Assembly (NCBI GenBank): GCA_964607755.1
Contig: CAZSMC010000010.1
Span: 1 to 64,000, forward strand
Direction of reading: 5' to 3'
DNA: 64,000 bases
Source: CAZSMC01 sp964607755
Lineage (GTDB): Bacteria > Zhuqueibacterota > Zhuqueibacteria > Residuimicrobiales > Krinioviventaceae
A program made the position numbers and the translations under genes. Below the pieces are notes generated by a model, which made no database searches, was not told the origin of the DNA, and saw nothing but the letters and a program-made list of their open reading frames with translations. Position 1 is the stretch's first letter, and every line of letters begins with the position of its first letter. This document shows, one piece after another, positions 8,746 through 17,625 of the stretch.

Positions 8746-9837
8746 ATGAATATTCTATTTCTTACCCATCAAGGTGGCATGGCCGGATCAACGTATTCGC
8801 TGTATTATCTCGCTGACGGCCTTGCACAACGCGGTCACTCTGTTTTTGTCGGCTGTAAGAAATCGTCGCTGTTATTCACATTGCTCAAAGATTCCAAAGC
8901 TATGCCGGTGCCGATGACATTTCGCCACAAGTTCGATCTGAAAAATATGCGTCATATTGCCGGTCTAGTGAGAGAACATGACATTCAGCTCATCAATGCG
9001 CAATCCGGCATTGACCGCTATACGTCGATATGGGCATCGTTTTTATTTCATTTAAACACACCTGTTGTGCATACGCGCCGGCAAACGCCACGAAGCAGCG
9101 GTTTTTTTCTGCAAAACTGGTTTTACACGCGTGGAACAGCGGGAATCGTGGCAGTAAGTCAGGGCGTTCGTGATGCACTGGTAAAACTTGGATTGCCGGC
9201 TCGTCATATTACAGTAATTCGAAATGGCACGCCGGCGGGAAAATATGAGCTGTCCGATTCCGAATTTGTTGAAACACTCCGGGAAAAGTGGAAGCTCGAA
9301 CCCGGCCAGCCGGTCATTGGCTGTGTGTCTCGCAAAAAACAGCAGGAACAATTGCTGGAAGCTCTGCAATTCATCGATGAACATCTGACCGTTTTTTTTA
9401 TCGGGCTTGAAAAACGAGATGAATACGTGCCACTGCTCGAAAAACTTTACCGACACGATATCCATTTTTTAGGACACAAAAGTCAGCAAGAGACGTTGTA
9501 TTACTATAAATTATTTACGGTCAAGGTGTTGCCCTCGGTGACGGAGGGACTTTCTCAGGCGCTGCTGGAAGCCATGGCGCTGGGTGTACCTGTTATTGCC
9601 TCGCGTGCAGCCGGTAACATTGACTTGATTCGCGATGGTGAAAACGGACTGTTGTTCGAACCCGGCAACGTCAAAAAACTTGCCGGCCTTATAAAACAAG
9701 TGCTTGCTGACAAAAACCTGCGTGACTGGTTAATCCAAAACGGCCGGCACACGGCGTTGGTTGATTTTTCCATCGACCGCACAATCGAGTGTTATGAAAA
9801 ATATTTTAAACAGATAATAAGCGGAGACCATTTTTGA
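8746..9837 (+). CDS. Glycosyltransferase family 4 (GT-B fold)
   Basis: The ATG at 8746 begins MNILFLTHQGGMAGSTYSLYY, a typical GT-B N-terminal Rossmann strand with its glycine-rich loop; an upstream GTG in frame adds 40 AT-rich residues with no family likeness, so it is not used. The product is 363 residues. The C-terminal sugar-nucleotide domain shows LPSVTEGLSQALLEAMALG, PVIASRAAGNIDLI and GENGLLFEP, the E-x7-E retaining-transferase pattern of GT4. The acceptor and sugar are unknown; the neighbours suggest lipopolysaccharide or other envelope glycan assembly. The next gene overlaps its stop codon. Confidence 0.87.
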   Translation: MNILFLTHQGGMAGSTYSLYYLADGLAQRGHSVFVGCKKSSLLFTLLKDSKAMPVPMTFRHKFDLKNMRHIAGLVREHDIQLINAQSGIDRYTSIWASFLFHLNTPVVHTRRQTPRSSGFFLQNWFYTRGTAGIVAVSQGVRDALVKLGLPARHITVIRNGTPAGKYELSDSEFVETLREKWKLEPGQPVIGCVSRKKQQEQLLEALQFIDEHLTVFFIGLEKRDEYVPLLEKLYRHDIHFLGHKSQQETLYYYKLFTVKVLPSVTEGLSQALLEAMALGVPVIASRAAGNIDLIRDGENGLLFEPGNVKKLAGLIKQVLADKNLRDWLIQNGRHTALVDFSIDRTIECYEKYFKQIISGDHF

Positions 9838-10907
9838 GAGGGAATTCATATCAACGCATCCTGCTTGTACAGACCGCCTATATTGGTGACCTGATTCTCA
9901 CCACTCCGCTCATCCGGGCGGTGCGTCAACTTTATCCGCAATCCCAAATCGATGTGCTGGTCATTCCGCAAACAGAAGAAATTGTTCGATTTAATCCGCA
10001 TATTAACAATGTTGTTATTTTTGACAAACGTGCGAAAAAGTTAAAAGCGTTCCGGAAAACGCGAGGGGAGCTCCTTAAACAACGGTATGATCTCGCTATT
10101 TCACCGCACCGGTCAATGACTTCGGCGTTGTTGCTTTTTATGAGCAAAATTCCAAAACGCATTGGTTTCCGCAAAGGTCCGGGTTCTCTGCTGTGGACGG
10201 ATTCGTTGCCTTATCGCACTGATGTTAGCGAGATTCGGCGAAATCTCAACTTGCTTCGTGTTTTCACCGATCAGCCGTTTGATGTTCAGACTGAAATTTT
10301 CTGGAACGGTGATATTGCTCTCAAAGTAGAAGATGAATTTAAACATGTGCCGGACAATCATTATTGCATAGCAGTTGCGCCGGGCTCGGTGTGGCCGACC
10401 AAGCGATGGCCGGAAGAGCATTATGCCGCCCTTGTTCATGCACTGAAAGATGAGCACATGAGTTTCTTCTTTATCGGCAGTGCGGAGGAACGTGATTTGT
10501 GCGAGCGAATTATTCATAAATCAAGAACAGACACTTGCCATAATTTAGCAGGAGAAACGAATTTACTGGAAGCCTCTGCCGTCATCCAAAAATGCCATCT
10601 CTTTGTCGGCAATGACAACGGCGCCATGCATATAGCCAATGCCGTGCAAACAGATGTGGTTGCGTTTTTTGGACCCACATCGCGCACACTGGGATTCTAT
10701 CCGTTTCGGGAAAACGACAGGGTCTTTGAACGCGACCTGGACTGCCGGCCGTGTAGTATTCACGGTAGCAAAAAGTGTCCGTTAGACCATTTTCAATGTT
10801 TGAAAGAGCTCTTTCCTAACGAGGTTGTGAATTATATTCTTGATCATCGGAAAGCGAATCAGGAGAGAAAAAGTGAGATAAGCACTGACGGTACACATCC
10901 ATCGTGA
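9834..10907 (+). CDS. Glycosyltransferase family 9 (heptosyltransferase-like)
   Basis: A 357-residue GT9 protein. The start is a TTG at 9834 overlapping the preceding TGA as TTGA, with GGAG eight bases upstream. It begins RILLVQTAYIGDLILTTPLIRAV and later shows APGSVWPTKRWPEEHYAALV, the nucleotide-sugar binding VGNDNGAMHIANA and FFGPTSRTLGF, all typical of WaaC/WaaF-like heptosyltransferases. A Cys-rich tail (DLDCRPCSIHGSKKCP) also occurs in this family. It probably adds heptose or a similar sugar to an LPS core. Its last 92 bases overlap, antisense, the end of the convergent glycosyltransferase gene. Confidence 0.88.
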   Translation: MRGNSYQRILLVQTAYIGDLILTTPLIRAVRQLYPQSQIDVLVIPQTEEIVRFNPHINNVVIFDKRAKKLKAFRKTRGELLKQRYDLAISPHRSMTSALLLFMSKIPKRIGFRKGPGSLLWTDSLPYRTDVSEIRRNLNLLRVFTDQPFDVQTEIFWNGDIALKVEDEFKHVPDNHYCIAVAPGSVWPTKRWPEEHYAALVHALKDEHMSFFFIGSAEERDLCERIIHKSRTDTCHNLAGETNLLEASAVIQKCHLFVGNDNGAMHIANAVQTDVVAFFGPTSRTLGFYPFRENDRVFERDLDCRPCSIHGSKKCPLDHFQCLKELFPNEVVNYILDHRKANQERKSEISTDGTHPS

Positions 10908-11973
10908 GCTTGATGGTTTGTGATTTATCGAATTGGCGGACAAACGTCAAGGCATTTTCGGACAGACGTTGACGCTTTTCAGGCTGGTCGATGAGTTCCA
11001 AGAGTGCATGCGCCAGCGCTTCTACGTTTTGCACAGGAACGAGCAAGCCCGTTTTGTCATGTTCAACAAGTTCCGGAATCCCGCCAGCCTGCGTCGCAAC
11101 AACAGGACAACCTGCAGCCTGCGCATCCAGAACCGATGTGCCCAAACCCTCTGTCTTTGAGGACAGGACAAAAATATCAAACAATTTAAAGAAGCGTCCG
11201 ACATCCTGCCGGAAACCTGTGAAAAGGAATCGCTCTCCAAGATTCAACTCTTTTTTAAGCCGCTCAAGAGATTCCCGTTCCGTGCCCTCGCCAACGGCAA
11301 TGAAAATGACTTTATCTCGGCGCTCAATAACCTGGCGAGCAGCCCGCAATAGAGTCGGGTAATCTTTATGGTCGGCCAACGCCGCCACAGTGCCGATGAT
11401 GAGATGGTCTTTGGGGATATTCAGTTCTTCCCGCAGTCCTTCCGGTTGAGCGCTGTAGAATTTGTGGAGATCAATACCGCTGTGTATGGTCGTCAACTTT
11501 TCTGCCGGTACGCCATCTTTGATAAGAATCTGCCGGATAGCATCTGACACGCAAATGATCTGGTTCACAAAGCCATTACTGTATTTGAACGCTCCGATGA
11601 GCGGTTTGCGGACGTGAAAATCCACTCGCCGGGAAGCAATCAAAACAAGTCGCCGGTAAAAGCATTTTGCCAAAAGCGCAACAGAAAGTGAATGAGCGCA
11701 ATGCGCATGTAAAATGTGATAACCGTGTTGCTGGCAAATTCGGGCGAGCGACCAGGCTGCCAGAACATCCAATTCGCCTGACATTTTTTGCGAAAACGCC
11801 GGCAAACTATTTTCGCGGCAATAGCTTTCTAAAGGAGACCCGGGCTGGCAGACAAGAGCTGTCTGTACATTTTGCCGGATGAGCTCTTCCAGCAAATACA
11901 CCACTTGTTGCTGGCCGCCGCGCCATTCGCGACCAGCATCCACGTGTAAAACTTTTATCGGGTTTTCTGCCAT
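10816..11973 (-). CDS. Glycosyltransferase family 4
   Basis: A 385-residue GT-B enzyme opening IKVLHVDAGREWRGGQQQVV, with a central IICVSDAIRQILIKDGVP, a donor-domain IGTVAALADHKDYPTLLRA, FTGFRQDV and LSSKTEGLGTSVLDAQAAG (E-x7-type motif, with Asp in place of the second Glu), then GIPELVEHDKTGLLVP. This suggests a retaining glycosyltransferase. Its start overlaps the end of the upstream GT2 gene by 19 bases. It is the last gene of the minus-strand operon and converges tail to tail with the GT9 gene, sharing 92 bases of both coding ends. Confidence 0.87.
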   Translation of the reverse strand: MAENPIKVLHVDAGREWRGGQQQVVYLLEELIRQNVQTALVCQPGSPLESYCRENSLPAFSQKMSGELDVLAAWSLARICQQHGYHILHAHCAHSLSVALLAKCFYRRLVLIASRRVDFHVRKPLIGAFKYSNGFVNQIICVSDAIRQILIKDGVPAEKLTTIHSGIDLHKFYSAQPEGLREELNIPKDHLIIGTVAALADHKDYPTLLRAARQVIERRDKVIFIAVGEGTERESLERLKKELNLGERFLFTGFRQDVGRFFKLFDIFVLSSKTEGLGTSVLDAQAAGCPVVATQAGGIPELVEHDKTGLLVPVQNVEALAHALLELIDQPEKRQRLSENALTFVRQFDKSQTIKLTMDVYRQCLSHFFSPDSLSDDQEYNSQPR

Positions 11974-12701
11974 AACTTTATGTATTTCAAATAAACACCA
12001 AAAGCAGAATTTTTAGCCAGGATAAAGCCGGCTGTGCCATCCAGAAAACCGCGCTGTAAAAAATACATTTTGATAAATTTTGCCGCTCCGTGCGTAATGG
12101 CGCACAAGGGTGTGCTGCGGCGGCCTGCAGCAGCCAGCTCTCCGGCTGCCAAATCAGTGTAAAGGTTCATTTTGTCAATGTGCGTTTGCATATCCGGGTA
12201 GGGGTGATGCAAGAGAGTAGATGTCAATTCACCGGTTTTGCCATTTATTTCAATGGATTCATGGACAGGCTTTTCGTTAAAAGCGCCGAATTGACGGTGA
12301 AATAAACGCAAAGGCCGGTCGCGGTCCCAGCCGCTGTGTCGAATTGCCCGGCCAAGGTACGTTGACTGACGCGGAACTTTATAGCCGTGGTAACGGGGTT
12401 TATATTCAAGCAGTGATTCAATCTCATCGCGCAGGTTCGCGGTCACCTGTTCGTCGGCATCGATGGATAAAATCCAGTCATTTTTCGCCTGATTGACAGC
12501 GTACTGTTTCGTGCGGCCAAAGCCGAGCCACTCGACTTCAATAACCCGGCAGTTGTGTTTCCGGCACATGTCAACGGTCTTGTCTGTCGAACCCGAATCG
12601 ACCACAACAATTTCGTCGGCCCATTTCACAGAGGTCAAGCAATCCTCGATGTTGCGTTGTTCATTTTTGGTGATGATCACGACACTGAGCGGTTGGGACA
12701 T
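11955..12701 (-). CDS. Glycosyltransferase family 2, WaaE/KdtX-like
   Basis: This 248-residue GT-A protein begins PLSVVIITKNEQRNIEDCL, with WADEIVVVDSGSTDKTVDMC, a DAKNDWILSIDADE-like DxD region (NDWILSIDADEQV) and RHSGWDRDRPLRLFHR, hallmarks of the LPS core glucosyltransferase WaaE/KdtX group. A C-terminal hydrophobic or amphipathic segment (FIKMYFLQRGFLDGTAGF) is also typical of that group and probably docks it on the inner membrane. It lies third from the end in the operon. The donor sugar is not evident from sequence. Confidence 0.88.
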   Translation of the reverse strand: MSQPLSVVIITKNEQRNIEDCLTSVKWADEIVVVDSGSTDKTVDMCRKHNCRVIEVEWLGFGRTKQYAVNQAKNDWILSIDADEQVTANLRDEIESLLEYKPRYHGYKVPRQSTYLGRAIRHSGWDRDRPLRLFHRQFGAFNEKPVHESIEINGKTGELTSTLLHHPYPDMQTHIDKMNLYTDLAAGELAAAGRRSTPLCAITHGAAKFIKMYFLQRGFLDGTAGFILAKNSAFGVYLKYIKLWQKTR

Positions 12702-12708
12702 ACATTCC

Positions 12709-13554
12709 TCATTTTAATTTCATAACAGGGGAAGCGTCCTGATCTGCGGGGTTTTCCAGACCATGGGGACAGCGATAGTTGCCGGCGCGAATCTCCCGCT
12801 TTCGCTTCCTGTTGTATGACCGGTTCACGCGCTCACCATTTCGGTGATGAGGTGGATGGTACTGGTGCACCGGGTATTCATTGTAAAAAATATTCCTGCC
12901 AGCAATTCCGGCGCGATGAAAACGGCGGCCAAGGTCATCGTCTTCATTGCCCCAGCCTTTGAAATTTTCATCAAATCCATTTACCTTTTCGAAATCGTTG
13001 CGATGAACAGCAAACGCGATGCTGCGTAGCTTTGGCCCAAAGGGACGCAGTCTGAGTTTGAACAAAAAGCGGTGACGTTTTTCATCTTTATACTGCGAGA
13101 TTATTTTCTTTTTCTGTTCCGGTGTCAAAAGAGTGCTGTAATCGCCGGTACGGAGCATTTCATCGGTCAATTGCAATGTTTGTTCCCGGGAGAGCCGGAC
13201 AGGATAAGCGACAAAAAATTCGCCTTGCTGGAGATTTTCAACAAAAAGTTTCAGGAAATTTTTCGTGTATACAATGTCCTGATCGAGAAAAATCAGAACA
13301 TCACCGGTGGCAGCCTTAACGCCATTATTGCGGCACCGGGCAGCACGAAATCCCTGATCGACCTGGCGAATGTATTTCACAGAAAAGGGCAAATCATTTT
13401 TCATATCCTGAATGAGTCCCGGAATATTTTCAGTCGAGCCGTCATCGGAAATGACAAGTTCATCCGGCAATGTGGATTGATGGACAAGACAATACAGATT
13501 GCGCCGCAATAAATCAAGTTTGTTGTAAACAGGAATGATAACACTGGTTTTCAT
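12709..13554 (-). CDS. Glycosyltransferase family 2 with galactosyltransferase-like C-terminal half
   Basis: A 281-residue GT-A protein. The N-terminal half has TSVIIPVYNKLDLLRRNL, ELVISDDGST and GDVLIFLDQDIVY (DxD-like metal site). The C-terminal half carries CRNNGVKAATG-linked acceptor features and the NGFDENFKGWGNEDDDLGRR motif, typical of the second domain of chondroitin-synthase-like and other polysaccharide transferases. A basic tail rich in Arg and Lys follows. Seven bases separate it from the downstream WaaE-like gene and its start overlaps the previous gene by four bases, so it is in the middle of a coupled operon. Confidence 0.86.
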   Translation of the reverse strand: MKTSVIIPVYNKLDLLRRNLYCLVHQSTLPDELVISDDGSTENIPGLIQDMKNDLPFSVKYIRQVDQGFRAARCRNNGVKAATGDVLIFLDQDIVYTKNFLKLFVENLQQGEFFVAYPVRLSREQTLQLTDEMLRTGDYSTLLTPEQKKKIISQYKDEKRHRFLFKLRLRPFGPKLRSIAFAVHRNDFEKVNGFDENFKGWGNEDDDLGRRFHRAGIAGRNIFYNEYPVHQYHPPHHRNGERVNRSYNRKRKREIRAGNYRCPHGLENPADQDASPVMKLK

Positions 13555-14297
13555 AAAAGTTTGTTTTTCCGTAAAAATTTACCCACGCCATAACGAATTT
13601 TGTCATAGTCGGAAAAATAAGTGTCTATGACACGTTGTTTTTCACAACGATTTATGGTTTGAAACGACTCCTGCGTTGAAATACCGCCTTTGGCAAATAC
13701 TGAAATGAGAATATCGATTTTCCGGAAAACGAGTTTGTTTTTCACAAAACCGCGAACAGCCCAGTCGTAATCGCCGGCAATTCGGAACGAGCTATCAAAC
13801 AGGCCGTTTTTCTCAAAAGCATCTTTTTGGTAAAACGTTGCCTGATGCGGAAACGCGCCTATGTACATAGATAATGTGTCCCGTTCTCGCGGATTCCACA
13901 AACTTGCTTTACCGGTATCTTTGTGATAAATAATGACATCGCCAAAAAATACATCTGCGGGAGGCGTCTTTTTTATGGCGTTCGCCACCCGGCTGATCAC
14001 AGTGTCGTTGAACAGATAATCGTCCGCGTTGACGAATAGCGCAAAATCGCCGTGCATGTTGTGCACGCCCTTGTTCATGGCATCATAAATGCCGTCGTCT
14101 TTTTCACTGATCACCTGAGTAATGTGACTGTCGTATTTTTTAATGAGCTCAAGAGTACCGTCCGAGGATTCTCCATCAATGATCACATATTCAATGTCAG
14201 GATAAGACTGGTTGATAATGCTGTGAACGGTTTTTTCGATCGTGTTCACAGCATTTTTGCATACAGTGATAATTGAAAATGTCGGACTTTTCATCAA
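13551..14297 (-). CDS. Glycosyltransferase family 2, WcaE-like
   Basis: A 248-residue GT2 protein beginning MMKSPTFSIITVCKNA, with YVIIDGESSDGTLELIKKY, ISEKDDGIYDAMNKGV and the metal-binding FALFVNADDYLF. The DGIYDAMNKG motif is typical of colanic-acid WcaE-like and related polysaccharide transferases. Both ends overlap neighbouring genes by four bases (ATGA-type), so it is translationally coupled within the envelope-glycan operon. Acceptor and sugar are unknown. Confidence 0.87.
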   Translation of the reverse strand: MMKSPTFSIITVCKNAVNTIEKTVHSIINQSYPDIEYVIIDGESSDGTLELIKKYDSHITQVISEKDDGIYDAMNKGVHNMHGDFALFVNADDYLFNDTVISRVANAIKKTPPADVFFGDVIIYHKDTGKASLWNPRERDTLSMYIGAFPHQATFYQKDAFEKNGLFDSSFRIAGDYDWAVRGFVKNKLVFRKIDILISVFAKGGISTQESFQTINRCEKQRVIDTYFSDYDKIRYGVGKFLRKNKLL

Positions 14298-15466
14298 AGC
14301 ACTCTGTCAATTTCCTTCATAACGCTTTCAGTGGTGATTCGCGCAATTGTTTCATTTTCGCGGTATCTGGAAGTGTGTGCCAACTTTTCATTATCGCTCA
14401 ACAGATCAATATGAGGTGGAAATACGAACCGGACTCGCTTGCGGTACGGTTCGGGATAATTGTTAAAACGTGCCAAATGATTGCCGGCTGAAATGCAGAC
14501 AACTTTTCCTCCCAGTGCGGCCATCAAATGAACAGCCAGCGTATCGTTACTAACCAGCATGTCGGCGTTTTGCAGCACCCCGGCCAGGGAGACAAGCGAG
14601 GTTTTGTTGTATAAATTGATGACATTTTTATGGTCCAGGTGCGGATAAATCTGGCGGATAGCGTTACTGTCACTGCCGTGCCCGCACAGGGCGCTGGCCA
14701 ATCCATATTTTTGATTCACATAGTTGCTGATTTGTGCAAACCGCTGTGACGGCCAGCGTTTGCGCCGTGTGCTGGCGCCAGGGAAAATTACAATGTAATG
14801 CTTGAACGGCAAGTCAGGTGATTCGAAATTCTGGTTTTCAAGCGTTGGATAGTCCTGACCGGATTTATCACCGAGCAGGTTGGTGATAAATTCCCGGTTG
14901 CGGTCGAATTCAAAAAGCGGTTCCGGTGCTGCGGGTAATAGTTGGGTGTAGAAACAATCAGTCGCTTTTTTGCGCTCTGCTGAAATATTGGTCAAATCGC
15001 CCTTGTTGCCAATCCGCTCCGGAGCCTGTGTCGCATTGATCAGCATATCGCTGTAAAAATCGCGTGAAAAAGTGGGATGGACAACGGTGCTAAAACCGCG
15101 CTCGTTTAACTTTTTTAGCATTTGAAAGTTATAAAATTTATCCCCCTGAAAACGCTGACGATCGATCCAAAAGAATTCATCAACAACATCACGGTCAAGG
15201 TGTTCTGCCAGGTCCTTGAATGCGGCATTGCCCGCCAGAGTCATATGATGATCACCAAAGCGTAAACTGAAGCGCACATCAGGCAAAAAGTTTCGAAAAA
15301 GAATGTAATCACCTGTGTGATCAAAACGCACAATCAAAAGCGACTTTGGCGTAACGCGCCGATGATAACGCTCGAAGCGTTGGCGCATTTTAAAAGCAGC
15401 CGTTTTTAATGGTCTCTTTTTTTTAAAAGAATGCCGGAGGCTTTTATAATCGTAAATACTTTTCAT
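14294..15466 (-). CDS. Glycosyltransferase family 9 (heptosyltransferase-like)
   Basis: A 390-residue GT9 protein. After a basic N-terminus it shows LLIVRFDHTGDYILFRNFL (the GT9 N-terminal loop, with Asp-His in place of the usual Ile-Gly), FPGASTRRKRWPSQRFAQI and MLVSNDTLAVHLMAALGG with VVCISAGNHLARF, all matching the nucleotide-sugar domain of heptosyltransferases. It starts at an ATG overlapping the exonuclease stop (ATGA). It is less typical than the GT9 at 9834 and could use a different sugar or acceptor. Confidence 0.83.
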   Translation of the reverse strand: MKSIYDYKSLRHSFKKKRPLKTAAFKMRQRFERYHRRVTPKSLLIVRFDHTGDYILFRNFLPDVRFSLRFGDHHMTLAGNAAFKDLAEHLDRDVVDEFFWIDRQRFQGDKFYNFQMLKKLNERGFSTVVHPTFSRDFYSDMLINATQAPERIGNKGDLTNISAERKKATDCFYTQLLPAAPEPLFEFDRNREFITNLLGDKSGQDYPTLENQNFESPDLPFKHYIVIFPGASTRRKRWPSQRFAQISNYVNQKYGLASALCGHGSDSNAIRQIYPHLDHKNVINLYNKTSLVSLAGVLQNADMLVSNDTLAVHLMAALGGKVVCISAGNHLARFNNYPEPYRKRVRFVFPPHIDLLSDNEKLAHTSRYRENETIARITTESVMKEIDRVL

Positions 15467-16296
15467 TTTTCACGTTTTGGAAAGCGGCCCTGCAGCGCAG
15501 CTCTGACCAGGGCTTTGGTTTCCTCTGGAAAGTCATTGTCGTTTATCCAGGTCAGATACTCGCGATCATTTTCAACCAGCCATTCAAGAGAACGACCCCG
15601 GTGTTTACCGAAATTGATCACAGCGCCATTGTACCGCCACATAAATTTCCGGTCTGCCGTGACATAACGCACATCTTTATGTGAACAAAACTCATCCAAC
15701 TCGTGCATGGATTTAGGCAAATCTGAATAGCGTTGGAGCTGGGCATCCAGAATATTCAGTGTTGCACGCACATCACCCAGAGCGTCATGCGCATCCTTGT
15801 GTGTTTTGCCGCAGTAAAATTGCAGCGCTGCAGCGAGATCGCGCGGTTCTTTGCGATGAAAAATAATTTTCGCATCTATGATTTTTATTGTCGAGATATC
15901 TAACGGATCTCCGTAACGCTTAAACTCCGCCTGTAAAAACGGGACATCAAAGTTTTTGATATTATAACCTGATAAATCACAGTTTGCTATAAATTCTTTG
16001 ATCAGCGGTGCAAAATAGTAAAACAGAGGTTTTTTACGCACCATTTTATCGCTGATGCCATGGACCTCTGTCGCTTCCGGAGGTATGGGCATGTCGGGAT
16101 TGACCAGGTCGGTCCATTCTTCCTGTAAGCCATCTGGATTGACCCGCAGGAATGCAAATTGCACGATCCGGTCTAGATCGAAATCAAGTCCGGTGGTTTC
16201 CAGGTCAAAAATGACAAGCGGTCGTTCAAGATGTATATCGTTGAAAAACGTGTTATTTCCCGGTTCATCAAAAGGAAGAATGCTCTGTTCACTCAT
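15463..16296 (-). CDS. DEDDh 3'-5' exonuclease with DUF3820-like C-terminus
   Basis: A 277-residue protein like the epsilon proofreading subunit of DNA polymerase III. Exo I is VIFDLETTGLDFDLD, Exo II LSGYNIKNFDVPFLQ and Exo III the HDALGDVRAT histidine/aspartate motif, so all five DEDDh residues appear present. The C-terminal 55 residues (INFGKHRGRSLEWL and REYLTWINDNDF) match DUF3820, a short domain often attached to such exonucleases. The ATG at 16296 has GGAG ten bases upstream; an ATG 21 bases earlier has none. It leads the glycosyltransferase operon, so a housekeeping nuclease shares a transcript with envelope genes. Confidence 0.88.
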   Translation of the reverse strand: MSEQSILPFDEPGNNTFFNDIHLERPLVIFDLETTGLDFDLDRIVQFAFLRVNPDGLQEEWTDLVNPDMPIPPEATEVHGISDKMVRKKPLFYYFAPLIKEFIANCDLSGYNIKNFDVPFLQAEFKRYGDPLDISTIKIIDAKIIFHRKEPRDLAAALQFYCGKTHKDAHDALGDVRATLNILDAQLQRYSDLPKSMHELDEFCSHKDVRYVTADRKFMWRYNGAVINFGKHRGRSLEWLVENDREYLTWINDNDFPEETKALVRAALQGRFPKREK

Positions 16297-16408
16297 GCGA
16301 TTAAGACTCCATTTCATTAAAGAATTTATGATAAGAAATTGTTGTCAAAGGTGCAACAACTTTTATACATTTTATTTTGAGTCAACTGGATACCTCAGTT
16401 ACAATTCC

Positions 16409-16504
16409 AACAATGGGTCACAAAACTAGAAAATAACACATTATAATTTCCAAGTTTATAGAATGATACAAAATTGATGCAGAAAAGATTTGTGACCCAT
16501 TGTT
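16409..16504. repeat. 16-base perfect inverted repeat with 64-base spacer
   Basis: AACAATGGGTCACAAA at 16409-16424 is repeated exactly in reverse complement at 16489-16504. The spacer is AT-rich and non-coding. The arms are too far apart for a simple terminator and there is no T-run. It may be a pair of binding sites for a dimeric regulator, or the ends of a tiny decayed element. Confidence 0.7.
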
Positions 16505-16611
16505 TAGTTTAGATAGAGCAAATCAACCGATAACTGAGCTTATACCATTTTATCCAATCGAAAAACTTCTTTTGGATGGAGTTGAAATTCAGTGTTTTTC
16601 TGTTAAAAAAC

Positions 16612-16640
16612 TTGACATGATAAAGATATGTACGTATTTT
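16612..16640 (+). promoter_or_regulatory. Near-consensus sigma70-type promoter
   Basis: TTGACA at 16612-16617 is followed after exactly 17 bases by TATTTT at 16635-16640, about 55 bases before the STAS-HATPase start. The -35 box is perfect and the spacing ideal. Confidence 0.65.
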
Positions 16641-16695
16641 AATTTGTTTATGTATGTGTTTTGAATTCTATGAAAAAAAATGAATGTAAAGGAAA

Positions 16696-17613
16696 ATGGC
16701 CAGAGAAATTGTCCAGGTACAACGATTCGGGAAACATGGCTTGATTTTCAAGCTAAAGCCCGTGAGAATGGAAACGGAAACTCACCTCGTTTCTGAGCTG
16801 AATGAAAAAGTATTGCGATATTTAAAAGAAAGCTCGTTTTTCGTTTTTGATTTGATCAATATCAAGCAAGTCAGCCAGGATTTTGTCGCTTTTTTGTTCG
16901 AGATATGCATTCGGTTGCTGAGAAATGAAGGGCAGCTTTTTGTTATAAATATAAATCGAGAAATCAGAAATGCCGTGTCAGAGTTCCAGCCGGAAAAGTA
17001 TTTATCAGTCTCGTCAAGTGAAGAAGAGATTCTGGCAACTGTTGAGGGCTCTTTACCTCGCGAGTTAGAAAAAGAATTTGTTTCGCGTTCAAACATAAGC
17101 CAGGAATCTTCAAAACGACATCAGCCGGAACATCCTCGCTCGGCTTCGCATATTGAACAACGTGAACGTTTCTCACCAACACCTGCCGCATCAGTTATTG
17201 ATGAGAATATTATTGAAATTCCATATAAACATGATGCGTTATACGATGCGTGCAATTTTGTCACATTTCACGCAAAAAAAATGGGATTTTTGCCCGGAGA
17301 CCTGAGCCGCATAAAAATCGCAGTGTACGAGGGTTGCCTGAATGCTATCGAGCACGCGCGGCAAGTCAATCCGTTTTCACAAATTCAGGTTGCAGTTGAG
17401 AAATCCAGTGACAAATTGCAAATCAGTGTGATAGATCACGGCAAAGGATTCGAAATGCAGAAAACAACCAATTTTGATATCGATGATGCTGCGCAGCGGG
17501 AAAGAGGCGGGGGAATGGGACTGCACATTATCAGACGGGCCATGGATCATGTGGATTATGAGCGGAACAATCTTTACGGAAACCGTTTAATAATGGTAAA
17601 ATATTTAAAGTAA
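16696..17613 (+). CDS. STAS-like domain fused to anti-sigma-type HATPase
   Basis: A 305-residue protein in two halves. Residues 1-115 look like a STAS/anti-anti-sigma fold (FVFDLINIKQVSQDFVAFLFE, GQLFVININREI). A polar linker follows, then an RsbW/SpoIIAB-like GHKL ATPase: N-box VYEGCLNAIEHARQ, G1 VIDHGKGFE and G2 GGGMGLHIIRRA. Usually these two activities are separate partner proteins of a partner-switching system. AAAGGA sits only two bases before the ATG. It is first in a run of five closely spaced genes encoding mostly membrane proteins; no sigma factor or phosphatase is next to it. Confidence 0.85.
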   Translation: MAREIVQVQRFGKHGLIFKLKPVRMETETHLVSELNEKVLRYLKESSFFVFDLINIKQVSQDFVAFLFEICIRLLRNEGQLFVININREIRNAVSEFQPEKYLSVSSSEEEILATVEGSLPRELEKEFVSRSNISQESSKRHQPEHPRSASHIEQRERFSPTPAASVIDENIIEIPYKHDALYDACNFVTFHAKKMGFLPGDLSRIKIAVYEGCLNAIEHARQVNPFSQIQVAVEKSSDKLQISVIDHGKGFEMQKTTNFDIDDAAQRERGGGMGLHIIRRAMDHVDYERNNLYGNRLIMVKYLK

Positions 17614-17625
17614 TTGCCTTTTATT

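Larger units (their letters stand above)
16297..16695. other. Divergent intergenic region
   Basis: About 400 bases between the minus-strand exonuclease operon and the plus-strand STAS-HATPase gene. No convincing gene is seen. It is AT-rich and holds the inverted repeat at 16409-16504 and the promoter at 16612-16640; the promoter for the minus-strand operon must lie in the left part but no clear boxes were found. Confidence 0.7.
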
